Positions 23,982-32,492 are shown, counted from the stretch's first letter. The stretch is 64,000 bases of DNA from Paraburkholderia hiiakae (GCF_904848665.1 NZ_CAJHCQ010000005.1:310001-374000), one strand, 5' to 3'. The notes: generated from the sequence alone by a model not told the origin. Translations and numbers: made by a program.

Positions 23982-25526
23982 TTAAATCACGGCCTCGATC
24001 AGCATCGGGCCGCGGCGCGTCATCGCGCCAGCGAACGCGGCGTCGAAATCCGTCCGCGACTCGACGCGTACGGCTTCCACGCCCATGCCTCGTGCCAGTG
24101 CAACCCAGTCGAGCGACGGGTCCTGCAGATCGAACATGGAAGCGGCGTGTGCGCCGTCCGTGCGGGCGCCCACCCGCTTGAGTTCGTTCGCGAGGATCTT
24201 GTAGCCGCGGTTCGCGTAGATAACGGTCACGATGTCGAGCTTTTCCCGCGCTTGCGTCCAGAGCGACTGAAGCGTGTACATGGCGCTGCCGTCGCCCTGA
24301 AGGTTGACGACCTTGCGTTCGGGGCATGCCACGCTCGCGCCGATCGAAACGGGCATCAAGCAGCCGATGGCGCCGCCGGTGAGCGCCAGCAGATCGTGGG
24401 GAGCCGCGGTTTCGAGCAGACCGGAGTACGCCATCGCGAGCGACGACTCTTCGGTGATGATGGCGTTATCGGGCAGATGCTTCGCGACGCTGCGCATGAT
24501 CGACTCGCCGTCGAGCGCACCGTCGGGCGAAAACTCGACTGCCGCACGGGCGTTGATTCGGGCGATGGCGTGCTGGGCGCCCAGCGCCTCGACAAGGGCT
24601 TCGAGCGCGCCCGTGCCGTCTTCGTGCGGATGCGACAGCACGGCGATGCGGCAACCCTCCGGCGTGAGCCAACTCGGCTTGTCCGGGTAGGCGAAGAAGC
24701 TCACCGGCGGCTGCGCGCCGACCAGCACGATCAACTCAGTGCCGGCGAGGAACTCGACGACCTGTTCGGCGAAATAGGGCAGGCGCTCGACCACCACACG
24801 CCCGGCACCGCGCGCCACGCGCGGCGCGAACGTGTCGCACAGCAGCCGGGCGCCCGTTTTCGCGGCGATCTTTCCGGCGGCGCGAAGGCCGGGCTCCTGC
24901 AAGGCCTGACCTCGCAGCAGGAAGGCGGTCCGCACGCCGCTTTGGGCGAGTGCCGCAATCCGCTCGATGGTGTCGTCGCTCACGAGCGCGGGCGCCCGCA
25001 CGGGCAGTGGCGCCGCCACGCCGTCGGCTTGCGACCAGGCCGTATCGGCGGGCAGGATCAGCGTTGCGATCTGGCCGCCGTCGGCCATGGAGGCCTGCAC
25101 GGCGCGCGCTGCGTCGGCACCCACCGTCAACGCACTGCTCGACGAATGAATCCAGCTCGAAACCGGGCGCGCAAAGCCCTTGATATCGGAAGTGAGCGGC
25201 GCTTCGTAGCGCGCATGCGTGGAAGCATGATCGCCGACGATGTTGACGACCGGGCTCGACGCGCGGCGAGCGTTGTGAAGATTGGCCAGTCCGTTGGCGA
25301 GGCCCGGCCCGAGATGCAGCAGCGTGGCGGCCGGCTTACCGGCCATGCGGCCGTAGCCGTCTGCGGCACCGGTGACAACACCCTCGAAAAGGCCGAGTAT
25401 CGGTCGCATGCCTTCGACCGCATCGAGTGCCGCCACGAAATGCATCTCCGACGTGCCGGGGTTCCCGAAACACACGTCCACACCACTTGCGACCAGCGAA
25501 CGCAACAGACTTTCAGCGCCATTCAT
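23982..25526 (-). CDS. Thiamine-diphosphate-dependent decarboxylase/acetolactate-synthase-like enzyme
   Basis: A 514-residue ThDP enzyme of the IlvB/benzoylformate decarboxylase superfamily. The catalytic glutamate lies in the N-terminal GLFEGVVTGAADGYGR segment, and the cofactor-metal motif starts with GDGSAMYTLQSLW and ends with the asparagine in IYANRGY. It is shorter than anabolic acetolactate synthases, has no adjacent regulatory subunit, and is probably catabolic. It is divergent from a LysR gene and followed by an aldehyde dehydrogenase, which suggests a keto-acid-to-aldehyde-to-acid route, as in mandelate or phenylpyruvate breakdown. The substrate is inferred only from this order. Confidence 0.88.
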   Translation of the reverse strand: MNGAESLLRSLVASGVDVCFGNPGTSEMHFVAALDAVEGMRPILGLFEGVVTGAADGYGRMAGKPAATLLHLGPGLANGLANLHNARRASSPVVNIVGDHASTHARYEAPLTSDIKGFARPVSSWIHSSSSALTVGADAARAVQASMADGGQIATLILPADTAWSQADGVAAPLPVRAPALVSDDTIERIAALAQSGVRTAFLLRGQALQEPGLRAAGKIAAKTGARLLCDTFAPRVARGAGRVVVERLPYFAEQVVEFLAGTELIVLVGAQPPVSFFAYPDKPSWLTPEGCRIAVLSHPHEDGTGALEALVEALGAQHAIARINARAAVEFSPDGALDGESIMRSVAKHLPDNAIITEESSLAMAYSGLLETAAPHDLLALTGGAIGCLMPVSIGASVACPERKVVNLQGDGSAMYTLQSLWTQAREKLDIVTVIYANRGYKILANELKRVGARTDGAHAASMFDLQDPSLDWVALARGMGVEAVRVESRTDFDAAFAGAMTRRGPMLIEAVI

Positions 25527-25589
25527 TTGGGATCACCTCAGTAACAAACCTGTAAGAAGCTTCGCCCCTTCGGTTGCCTCGGGGCCCAG

Positions 25590-25606
25590 ACGTCGTGCAT
25601 CGACGT
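25590..25606. promoter_or_regulatory. Inverted repeat in the divergent LysR/ThDP-enzyme promoter region
   Basis: ACGTCG-TGCAT-CGACGT is a perfect six-base inverted repeat with a five-base spacer in the 146-base divergent gap. Its place about 65 bases before the ThDP enzyme start and 67 before the LysR start is where a LysR recognition site is expected. The spacing is not the exact T-N11-A form, so the call is tentative. Confidence 0.4.
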
Positions 25607-25672
25607 ACGCACTGATCCTAACTACTTGGCTATCGTGCAAAAATACAGTCTGATCTGAAAATTTATTACGTC

Positions 25673-26665
25673 ATGCGCAAGAATCTCGACTACGGATTGC
25701 TGCACGCGATGACCGCCTTTGTGCGCGTGGTGGATGCCGGGAGTTTCACGGCGGCCTCAGAGCACATGGAGCTGACGACCGCGCAGGTTTCGCGGCTCGT
25801 ATCGGAGCTGGAGAATCGTTTGCAAACGAAGCTGCTGCAGCGAACGACGCGGCGCATGTCGGTCACGAGCGCGGGCGAGCGCTACGCCAACCAGTGCCGC
25901 ACGATCCTCGACCTGGTGACGGAAGCCGAAGGGGAGGCGAGCGGTGCGCGCATGGAGCCGACCGGGAGGCTGCGGTTGCTGTGCATGGCGAGCTTCGGCG
26001 ATCGCTACGTGGTGCCGCTCGTGACGAAATATTGTGCGCAGTACCCAACCGTGAGCGTGGAATATAGCGCTTCGCAGTACGTACCAAATCTGTTGGCCGA
26101 AGGTGTGGACGTGAGCGTGTATCTCACGCCCAGCCTGCCAGATTCGAGTCTGGTTGCGCAGCGGCTGGGTGAGGTCCACGGCGTGCTATGCGCGACGCCC
26201 GGCTACCTCAAGCGGCATGGCGCTCCGAGAACCGTAGGGGATCTCGCGGGGCATGCCTGCCTGCGTCTCGTGAATCCGTCGACCACGCCGCATTGGGAGC
26301 TAACCGACGGAAAGACGACCCATTCGATGCAGCCTGAGGGCCCTCTGGTCGCGGACAAGCCCGAAGCAATCGTGCAGGCGGCGTCTAGCGGCCTGGGCAT
26401 TGCGCTGCTGCCGGGCTTTGCGGCGGTGGATCTCATACGCAGTGGGGAACTCGTGCACGTTCTGCCCCAGTGGCGCTCGCCTGATGTCGGCGTGTATGTG
26501 CTGATGCCCTCGAGGAAGTTTCTCGAAGCCAAGACTCGCGCGTGGGTCGAATTGTTGAAAGCGGAATTGCCGCCCGCGCTCGAGCGCGATGTGATTCAAG
26601 TCAGTGGGAAAGGGGTACCCAGACAGCGGCGTGCGCGCGCTGCGACCTCGTCGCGTTCACCTTGA
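25673..26665 (+). CDS. LysR family transcriptional regulator
   Basis: A complete 330-residue LysR protein. The N-terminal helix-turn-helix is seen in MTAFVRVVDAGSFTAASEHMELTTAQVSRLVSELE, followed by a linker helix and an effector domain that belongs to the CrgA/AaeR-like group (RLRLLCMASFGDRYVVPL; GLGIALLPGF). About 30 basic, low-complexity residues follow the family's usual end (GKGVPRQRRARAATS), giving an atypical tail. It is divergent from the ThDP enzyme and aldehyde dehydrogenase genes, the usual arrangement for a LysR activator and its targets. Confidence 0.92.
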   Translation: MRKNLDYGLLHAMTAFVRVVDAGSFTAASEHMELTTAQVSRLVSELENRLQTKLLQRTTRRMSVTSAGERYANQCRTILDLVTEAEGEASGARMEPTGRLRLLCMASFGDRYVVPLVTKYCAQYPTVSVEYSASQYVPNLLAEGVDVSVYLTPSLPDSSLVAQRLGEVHGVLCATPGYLKRHGAPRTVGDLAGHACLRLVNPSTTPHWELTDGKTTHSMQPEGPLVADKPEAIVQAASSGLGIALLPGFAAVDLIRSGELVHVLPQWRSPDVGVYVLMPSRKFLEAKTRAWVELLKAELPPALERDVIQVSGKGVPRQRRARAATSSRSP

Positions 26666-26761
26666 ATCTGGCCGCCGTTCGAATCGCCCCCGTTTTTTTC
26701 GTTAACATTTCTGCGCCATTGCCCATAGAATTGCATGATCCTGCTGTACCGGAGCACCACC

Positions 26762-26986
26762 ATGGAACGAAAGAAAGCTGAACACATCCTGCTCGAAGCC
26801 GACGAGATCGCCGGTCTGGTTCTCAACGGCTTCGACATGACGATGGAAACCGACGCCGGGCGCGCGCTCTACGATCGCGCGTTTACCGCCTATATCCATA
26901 ACGAAATCGGCGACTTGCCCGTTGGCGAACTGTACGACGCCTTGAACGGTTCGCCCGAAGCCTTTACTGCAACCATGCCACAGTAA
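26762..26986 (+). CDS. Small acidic protein of unknown function
   Basis: A 74-residue protein starting MERKKAEHILLEADEIAGLVLNGFDM. It is acidic, without signal peptide or membrane segment, and rich in predicted helix. The ATG at 26762 is preceded by CGGAG at eight bases; an earlier ATG at 26735 lacks a ribosome site. I do not recognise a family. The gene stands alone after the LysR gene and is convergent with copC, with a triple repeat and hairpin in the gap. Coding looks real because of the ribosome site, the strong third-position GC bias and the compact composition, but it could also be dispensable. Confidence 0.55.
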   Translation: MERKKAEHILLEADEIAGLVLNGFDMTMETDAGRALYDRAFTAYIHNEIGDLPVGELYDALNGSPEAFTATMPQ

Positions 26987-27025
26987 GTCGGCGAGCTGCC
27001 CAAACATCACGAACGGGCCCTGCTG

Positions 27026-27055
27026 CGAAATCGCACGAAATCGCACGAAATCGCA
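27026..27055. repeat. Three tandem copies of a 10-base unit inside a hairpin
   Basis: CGAAATCGCA is repeated three times without change at 27026-27035, 27036-27045 and 27046-27055. The flanks GCTGCGA (27022-27028) and TCGCAGC (27051-27057) are inverted repeats of each other, so the whole block can fold. It sits between two convergent genes and may terminate both, or be a slippage-prone tract. Confidence 0.8.
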
Positions 27056-27082
27056 GCAAGGCCTCATTTCATCTTTACGCGT

Positions 27083-27445
27083 TCACTTCACGTCGAACGA
27101 GTAATGTCCGTTCGTGCGATGCCCATCGGCCGCAACCGCGACCCAAACCACCGAATACTTCCCAGGCGTCAACGCATTCAGCGCGACCGACATGCGCTTG
27201 CTGTTGTTCGCATCGACCTTGGCTTTCTCGCGGATAACGGACTTGCCCTGCGCGTCTGTCACGTCGATGGAACTGAACGCGGGCTCGAGCCCGTCGTCGA
27301 AGTCGATCACGACTGCGGCGAGCGTGGCCGGCGCGGTCGATCCCGCGGGCGGTTCCTGATGCTTCGGATAAGCGTGCGCCCACGCGAGGTGGGCGGCCAG
27401 CAGCGCGACCGTGGCGACAGCCGTGCGCAATGTAGCGAGTTTCAT
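27083..27445 (-). CDS. copC: CopC-domain copper resistance protein
   Basis: A 120-residue exported protein. The signal peptide (MKLATLRTAVATVALLAAHLAWA) should be cut to leave a mature protein beginning HAYPKHQEPPAGS; the N-terminal histidine is a Cu(II) ligand in CopC. Near the C-terminus the DGHRTNGHYSFDV segment matches the family's conserved DGH..G.Y.F pattern with the second ligand set. I chose the ATG at 27445 because it makes the signal peptide normal. It lies 28 bases after the beta-barrel-like gene on the same strand, so the two are probably one operon. Confidence 0.88.
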   Translation of the reverse strand: MKLATLRTAVATVALLAAHLAWAHAYPKHQEPPAGSTAPATLAAVVIDFDDGLEPAFSSIDVTDAQGKSVIREKAKVDANNSKRMSVALNALTPGKYSVVWVAVAADGHRTNGHYSFDVK

Positions 27446-27473
27446 GGTGGTATTCCTGTGTGAATGTGCGGGC

Positions 27474-28391
27474 TTACTGGAAAAGCGGCTTGCCGATCGT
27501 GCGCGGCGCGACATCGTCGAAGAAGATGTGCACCTGCGCCAGGATGCCGACGTGCGAGCCGCTCGCCCGGTTGATCGGTATCTGCGCTTCGATGCCGAGC
27601 TGGCCGTAGCGGTTCATCCAGATGAAGCCGGGGTTGATGGTCCCGGTCGTTTGTCCCTGGCTGCGCGAGAGGGGCACTTCGACGAGGGGGATGAGGTCGG
27701 AAAACGGCTGCGGCAAGCCGAGGTCGTGGACGTGCTGTTGCAGGTAGGGCAGGCTGTACTGGAACGTGAAGCCGTAGTCGAACGAATTCGGCTGGCCACC
27801 GCCTGTCGTGAACGACGGGCCCGCTTCGCCGGTGATGGCGATGGGCCGCAGCCACGCAAGCGAGTCGGGCAGGTCGCCCATGCCCTTGCCGGCGAAGATC
27901 GTGGGCGAGATCGTCGAGAAGTTGTCGGCGATCGCACGGCTGCCCGTGCCGCCGAGTTCGGCGTCCACGCCCACCGACGTCATGAATTCATGCGCGTCGT
28001 TCACGTAGAGCAGGTACTTCAGGCCCACGCCGAAGTTGTCGAAGCCGCGCGCGGTCGGGTTGTTCTGCATGACGTAGCCGCCGTCCACGGAGAAGGCGAG
28101 CCGCGGCGTGATGAGCTTGTCGTACTCGAAGCTGAAGGTGTTGATGCTTTGGTCGCCGGCGTCGCCCGGCACGCGCTGGTGCCCGAATTCGAGGTTGGCT
28201 TCGTCGCCTACGCCGGGGTCGTCGACGGAAAGCGTGGAGGGAAATACGCGGTCGCCCGCGATGGCGTGCGCATGGGCCGCGCACGGTCCGAGCAGCAACG
28301 CGCAGCCGATCACGCGGCTGATCTGATTGAACGTGCGAATGTGCGCAAGCACGCCCAGCGCCATGCGGCTGGCCGGCAATTGGTGAGACAT
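27474..28391 (-). CDS. Predicted exported beta-rich protein, copper-cluster associated
   Basis: A 305-residue protein. The N-terminal hydrophobic stretch VIGCALLLGPCAAHAHA looks like a signal peptide with cleavage after AHA, leaving HAIAGDRVFPS. The rest alternates short polar and aromatic segments (FSFEYDKLITPRLAFSVDGGYVMQNN; PSFTTGGGQPNSFDYGFTFQYSLPYL) as in a small outer-membrane beta-barrel, and the last residue is close to a terminal aromatic (GKPLFQ). I recognise no named family. It precedes copC and follows a DUF2946 gene, so a copper-related role is plausible. The ATG at 28391 has a normal signal peptide; an upstream extension has no family-like content. Confidence 0.6.
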   Translation of the reverse strand: MSHQLPASRMALGVLAHIRTFNQISRVIGCALLLGPCAAHAHAIAGDRVFPSTLSVDDPGVGDEANLEFGHQRVPGDAGDQSINTFSFEYDKLITPRLAFSVDGGYVMQNNPTARGFDNFGVGLKYLLYVNDAHEFMTSVGVDAELGGTGSRAIADNFSTISPTIFAGKGMGDLPDSLAWLRPIAITGEAGPSFTTGGGQPNSFDYGFTFQYSLPYLQQHVHDLGLPQPFSDLIPLVEVPLSRSQGQTTGTINPGFIWMNRYGQLGIEAQIPINRASGSHVGILAQVHIFFDDVAPRTIGKPLFQ

Positions 28392-28497
28392 GAGGTGTCC
28401 TGTCGAGGAGCTACGCACGCGCGCAAGGCACGGCGGCGCGCGTACAGGCCAGGCGACACGGTGGGCGTGTCGTCCCGGGTTGGCATGGTCGATCCGG

Positions 28498-28896
28498 TCA
28501 GGACAGGGGTGGGGCGCGTGCGTGGATGTGGCTCGCGGGCGCGACGAGGCGAACGCTTTCGAACCGCGCCTCGATGCGCGCTTGCACGAGCTCGCCGACG
28601 ACAAACAGTGCTACGGGTACGCCGGACACGACGGGCAGGTGCGCGAAGAAGCTGCAATAGCCGCAGTCTTGCATGTCGCCCGGCGTTGTGTTCTTCGCGT
28701 GCGTGAGCGCTGCGCCACTCGCGCCGTGAACGTGGCGCTCCATCGACGGCATGCCGCAGGGCGCGCGTTCCACCGTGCCTGGCGCCATTTGCATGGCCTG
28801 GGCGGCAAGCAGGTGCGAAACCACAGGCGCGAGCGTTGCCATGAGGAGCGCAAGCGTCCCCAGTAGACTGCCCAGCCTGAGATGGAATCGGTGCAC
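28498..28896 (-). CDS. DUF2946 family protein
   Basis: A 132-residue protein starting with GTG. A hydrophobic N-terminal segment (LGSLLGTLALLMATLAPVVSHLLAAQ) is followed by histidine/methionine-rich sequence (MQMAPGTVERAPCGMPSMERHVHG) and the family's CGYCSFFAHLP motif, then a second hydrophobic stretch near VVSGVPVALFVVGEL. DUF2946 proteins are commonly found next to copper-handling genes, and the Met/His/Cys content is compatible with metal binding. It is on the same strand as, and upstream of, the barrel-like and copC genes with a 106-base gap. Confidence 0.75.
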   Translation of the reverse strand: MHRFHLRLGSLLGTLALLMATLAPVVSHLLAAQAMQMAPGTVERAPCGMPSMERHVHGASGAALTHAKNTTPGDMQDCGYCSFFAHLPVVSGVPVALFVVGELVQARIEARFESVRLVAPASHIHARAPPLS

Positions 28897-29033
28897 GGCG
28901 AAGCGCGTAACGTGACGGAAATATGGCGTGAATTATGCCACGCGAGCCGCAACTCCCGGCGCGCCGCCTGCTGTCAAAGCGTCACGGCCTCGCACATGGC
29001 GTGCGAGGCTGTGATAAAGCCTGTATGAAGCGA

Positions 29034-30527
29034 TCAGGCGCGCATGCCGACCGTGTGGCGCAATTCCTGGTAGCTGCGCAAACCCGCGACGCCAAGCTCG
29101 CGGCCAATGCCGCTCAGGCCGAAGCCGCCCCAGCACACTTGCGGAAAGATCAGTTGCGGGGTATTGACCCAGACGAGCCCGGCGCGAAGCTGCACCTTGT
29201 ATCGTCGCGCGGCCTTTTCGTCATTCGTCACGACCGTGGCGACAAGTCCGTAACGCGTATCGTTGGCGAGGGCAATCGCTTCGTCATCCGAACGGAATGA
29301 TTTCACGCACGCCACGGGGCCGAAGATCTCGTCGGTCCACAGCATGTTGTCCGCCGCAGGTTCCGCAATGACGACTGGCGCCATGAAGAAGCCGTCGGCG
29401 CACGCGGGATCGAGCTGGCCCGTGAACGCGATCTGTGCGCCCGCTTCGACGCCTGCCTCCACGAGCGCTGCCACGCGCGCGTGTTGCGCGGCGCTGATGA
29501 GCGGTCCCATTGCCGCGTCGGCACCCTCGGCACCCTGCGGCGGCACGACGACAACGGCTCGCACCGCCGTCTCGAATGCGGCCATGAACTTGCGATACAC
29601 ATTGTCGTGCACGAGTATGCGCGCCGTTGCCGAGCACATCTGCCCTGCGTTGGCAAACGCGCCGCCCACCGCGAGCGAGACGGCTTGCACCACATCGGCG
29701 TCTTCGCGCACGATCAGCGCGGACTTGCCGCCCAGTTCGAGCGTGAGGCGTTTCATGTCGTGCGCGGCGGCCTGCATGACCTTGCGGCCCGACGCCGTGC
29801 TGCCGGTGAACGAAATCTTGTCGACGAGCGGATGCGTCGTCAGCCATGCGCCGACTTCGCCACCGCCGTTGACCACGTTCACGACCCCGTCGGGCACGCC
29901 CGCTTCGCTCACGATCGCGGCGAGCATGTGCTCGGTAGGCGACGTGAGTTCCGAAGGCTTGATGACGACGGTGCAGCCCGCGGCCAGCGCTGGCGCGAGT
30001 TTCCACGCGGTCGTGACCATCGGAAAATTCCACGGCACGATCAGCGCCGCGACGCCAACCGGTTCGTGCATGCGCTCAGCCAATAGCGCATCGTCCGGTA
30101 GCGCGACCGGTTCGGCAGCGAACACCGACGCGTCTTCGCACAGGCCCGCGTAGTAGCTGAAGGTCGCGATGGCGTCGCTCACGTCGAGGTCCGCTTCGAA
30201 CGGCGGCTTGCCGCTCACCTGCATCTGCATGGCGGACAGGCGTGCGCGGTCGGCTTCCAGCAGCTCGGCGATCTTGCGCAGCAGCTTGCCGCGCGCGGCG
30301 GGCGTCGTGTGGCGCCAGGCGATGAGCGCATCGTGCGCGGCGTGCACCGCGCGATCGACCATCTCGGCCGTGGCGTGCTCCTGCCAGCCGATTGTTTCGC
30401 CCGTGGCCGCGTTGCAGATGCGCGAGCACACTTCGCTCTCTGCCGCGCAGAAGGTTGCGCCCGCAATCATTGCGGCGGGCAGCACAAAAGCCTCGCCGTC
30501 GATCTGTTGTTCGGTATTCCTACCCAT
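29034..30527 (-). CDS. Aldehyde dehydrogenase, candidate guanidino/aminobutyraldehyde dehydrogenase
   Basis: A 497-residue NAD(P)+-dependent aldehyde dehydrogenase. GVAALIVPWNFPM, FTGSTASGRKVM, LELGGKSAL with the general-base glutamate, and the catalytic cysteine in NAGQMCSATARI are present, as is PQLIFPQVCWGGFGLSGIGRELG near the C-terminus. The branch is that of betaine/aminoaldehyde dehydrogenases. GGAGAAACATC before the ATG gives a good ribosome site. The agmatinase-like gene lies 18 bases upstream, so the pair should be co-transcribed; KauB-like oxidation of 4-guanidinobutyraldehyde or 4-aminobutyraldehyde would fit. The substrate is inferred from this neighbour. Confidence 0.88.
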   Translation of the reverse strand: MGRNTEQQIDGEAFVLPAAMIAGATFCAAESEVCSRICNAATGETIGWQEHATAEMVDRAVHAAHDALIAWRHTTPAARGKLLRKIAELLEADRARLSAMQMQVSGKPPFEADLDVSDAIATFSYYAGLCEDASVFAAEPVALPDDALLAERMHEPVGVAALIVPWNFPMVTTAWKLAPALAAGCTVVIKPSELTSPTEHMLAAIVSEAGVPDGVVNVVNGGGEVGAWLTTHPLVDKISFTGSTASGRKVMQAAAHDMKRLTLELGGKSALIVREDADVVQAVSLAVGGAFANAGQMCSATARILVHDNVYRKFMAAFETAVRAVVVVPPQGAEGADAAMGPLISAAQHARVAALVEAGVEAGAQIAFTGQLDPACADGFFMAPVVIAEPAADNMLWTDEIFGPVACVKSFRSDDEAIALANDTRYGLVATVVTNDEKAARRYKVQLRAGLVWVNTPQLIFPQVCWGGFGLSGIGRELGVAGLRSYQELRHTVGMRA

Positions 30528-30545
30528 GATGTTTCTCCTCGCGCC

Positions 30546-31496
30546 CTAGCGGTAAGCCACACCGGGCATGATGCAAAGCATTTCGAAGGCGAGATTCGCG
30601 CCCACGAGCGCGGTCGTGCCGGCCTGGTCGTACGGCGGCGAGACTTCGACGAGATCGGCGCCCACCACGTTGAGCCCCTTCATGCCGCGCACGATCTCGA
30701 GGCCCTGCTGGATGGTGAGCCCGCCCACCTCGGGCGTGCCGGTGCCGGGCGCGAAGGCGGGATCGAGTCCGTCGATATCGAAGCTCAGGTACACGGGCGT
30801 GTTGCCAACGCGTGCGCGCACTTCTTCCATGAGCGGCGCAAGCGAGCGGTTCCAGCAGGCCTCGGCCTGCACGACGGTAAAGCCCTGCTTGCGGCACCAG
30901 TCGAAATCTTCTGCGTGATAGCCCGTGCCGCGCAGGCCGATTTGCGTGACCTTGTCGCATTGCAGGAGGCCGTCTTCAACGGCGCGGCGAAACGGTGTGC
31001 CGTGCGCGATCTTTTCGCCGAACATGGTGTCGTTCACGTCGGCGTGAGCGTCGATATGAACGACGGCAACCTTGCCGTATTTCTTGTGCAGCGCGCGCAG
31101 GATCGGCCATGCGATCGTGTGGTCGCCGCCGAGCGTGATCGGGCGGCAGCCGGTCTCGACGATGCGGTCGTACGCGGCTTCGATCAGACGAATCGAATCT
31201 TTCAGGTCGTACGGGTTCGTTGCGACGTCACCGATATCGGCCACTTGCAGCGAATCGAACGGCGCCGCGCGCGTGGCCATGTTGTACGGCCGCAGCAGCA
31301 CCGATTCGGAGCGGATCTGGCGCGGCCCGAAGCGCGTGCCGGAGCGGTTCGAGGTGCCGATATCGAGCGGCACACCCACGAAGCAGACGTCGAGGCCCTC
31401 TGTGGTCTCGGCCTGCGGCAGGCGCATCATGGTGGCGATGCCGCCGAACCGCGGCATCTCGTTGCCGCCTTGCGGCTGGTTGAACTGGCGCTCCAT
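30546..31496 (-). CDS. gbuA: Agmatinase/guanidinobutyrase (ureohydrolase family)
   Basis: A 316-residue Mn-dependent ureohydrolase. The metal motifs GGDHT, DAHADVND and SFDIDGLDP are complete. The sequence around RFGPRQIRSESVLLRPYN and the length agree with the agmatinase/guanidinobutyrase/guanidinopropionase group rather than arginase. It should release urea from a guanidino acid or amine. Guanidinobutyrase is favoured because of the aldehyde dehydrogenase partner and the lack of arginine decarboxylase nearby; agmatinase (speB) is the main alternative. A perfect 22-base dyad lies 87-108 bases upstream of its start. Confidence 0.85.
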   Translation of the reverse strand: MERQFNQPQGGNEMPRFGGIATMMRLPQAETTEGLDVCFVGVPLDIGTSNRSGTRFGPRQIRSESVLLRPYNMATRAAPFDSLQVADIGDVATNPYDLKDSIRLIEAAYDRIVETGCRPITLGGDHTIAWPILRALHKKYGKVAVVHIDAHADVNDTMFGEKIAHGTPFRRAVEDGLLQCDKVTQIGLRGTGYHAEDFDWCRKQGFTVVQAEACWNRSLAPLMEEVRARVGNTPVYLSFDIDGLDPAFAPGTGTPEVGGLTIQQGLEIVRGMKGLNVVGADLVEVSPPYDQAGTTALVGANLAFEMLCIMPGVAYR

Positions 31497-31582
31497 CTGG
31501 TGTGTCTCCGATCGTTAGAGTCAAATCGATCGGGCGATGGTAGGGGAGATCCCGCGCGGCCAAATATTGAAGTTGAGATGTT

Positions 31583-31604
31583 TACATCGACGGAAGTCGA
31601 TGTA
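31583..31604 (-). promoter_or_regulatory. 22-base perfect dyad upstream of the ureohydrolase operon
   Basis: TACATCGAC-GGAA-GTCGATGTA is a perfect nine-base inverted repeat with a four-base spacer. It lies between the end of the LuxR-type gene and the start of the ureohydrolase gene. No T-run follows on either strand, so a terminator is less likely than a binding site for a dimeric regulator, most simply the LuxR-type protein encoded next to it or the nearby LysR. Confidence 0.6.
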
Positions 31605-31634
31605 TGCAAGCCCTTAATCAGTTAAACGCGGCAG

Positions 31635-32465
31635 CTAAACCGCGGCGTGGCCCCAGGCGATCAGCTCGCGCTTGGTACGCACGCCCAGTTTCGCGAAGGC
31701 GCGCTTCACATACGACTCGGCGGTGGCGGCCTGGACGCCCAGGATCTGCGCGGCTTCGGGCACGGTCTTGCCCGTGATGAGGTGCGCACAGGTTTCGTAT
31801 TCGCGTTTGGACAGACGCACGCTGTCTGCCGCAATACGCGCGTCGAACTGCGCGAGCGGATGCATGAACGGCGCCGCATGGGCAATGAGCCGGGCGGCGC
31901 TCGTGGAGGCGTGCAGTTCGAGCAGCGGAAACAGAAACTCGCTTACGTTGCGAAAACGGTTCATTTCCACGAGCGTAAACGGCGGTTCGCGCAACCCGCG
32001 TTCGAGGGCGATGGAGTCCTGCGCGTGGCGCGTGCCGCGTGCGAGGACGCACTCGTGGGCAATGCGCGCCTCGTCGAAGAGACGCTGGCGGAACTCGCCC
32101 GGCGGTATCGCGCCGATGTCGCGCAAGACCAGCATCGTGCCGAGCTTGCCGCGAATGCCGGCGAAAAGCGGATCGCTTTCGTAGAAGCGGTCGTAATAGA
32201 GCGTCATCACGTCCGAAATCGCACCCGAATCCATTCCGACCCCGCCACTGCCGATCCATTCGCAGCGATAGCCCGTTGGCATCGTGCTGTCCGCGCGCGA
32301 ACGCTCGATATGCACGACGTTGACGGGCACGACCTCGTTCACCAGCAGCGTGAGGCGCGGCACGAAATCGGGCGTGCCGACGGCCTCGATCACGTTGCCG
32401 AGGGTCTTGAACGAGAGCGGAAAGTTCGGTTGATCGCGGTTGAGCGGGGGTACGTTGAGCAGCAT
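31635..32465 (-). CDS. LuxR-family transcriptional regulator
   Basis: A 276-residue regulator with a C-terminal LuxR/GerE helix-turn-helix (LSKREYETCAHLITGKTVPEAAQILGV … ESYVKRAFAKLGV). The N-terminal 200 residues are not a phospho-receiver: there is no aspartate pocket pattern. They do not show the clear autoinducer-binding tryptophan/tyrosine set either, so the input is unknown. The ATG at 32465 has AAGGGG upstream and a clear promoter behind it. It is divergent from the cupin gene and upstream of the ureohydrolase and aldehyde dehydrogenase genes on the same strand, so control of guanidino/polyamine use is likely. Confidence 0.88.
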   Translation of the reverse strand: MLLNVPPLNRDQPNFPLSFKTLGNVIEAVGTPDFVPRLTLLVNEVVPVNVVHIERSRADSTMPTGYRCEWIGSGGVGMDSGAISDVMTLYYDRFYESDPLFAGIRGKLGTMLVLRDIGAIPPGEFRQRLFDEARIAHECVLARGTRHAQDSIALERGLREPPFTLVEMNRFRNVSEFLFPLLELHASTSAARLIAHAAPFMHPLAQFDARIAADSVRLSKREYETCAHLITGKTVPEAAQILGVQAATAESYVKRAFAKLGVRTKRELIAWGHAAV

Positions 32466-32492
32466 GGCGCGCCCCTTCGTGATGGCTGATTG

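Noticed and set aside
24147..25544. 465-codon plus-strand open frame opposite the ThDP enzyme
   Set aside because: The minus strand holds a full ThDP enzyme with cofactor motif; the plus frame has no recognisable sequence.
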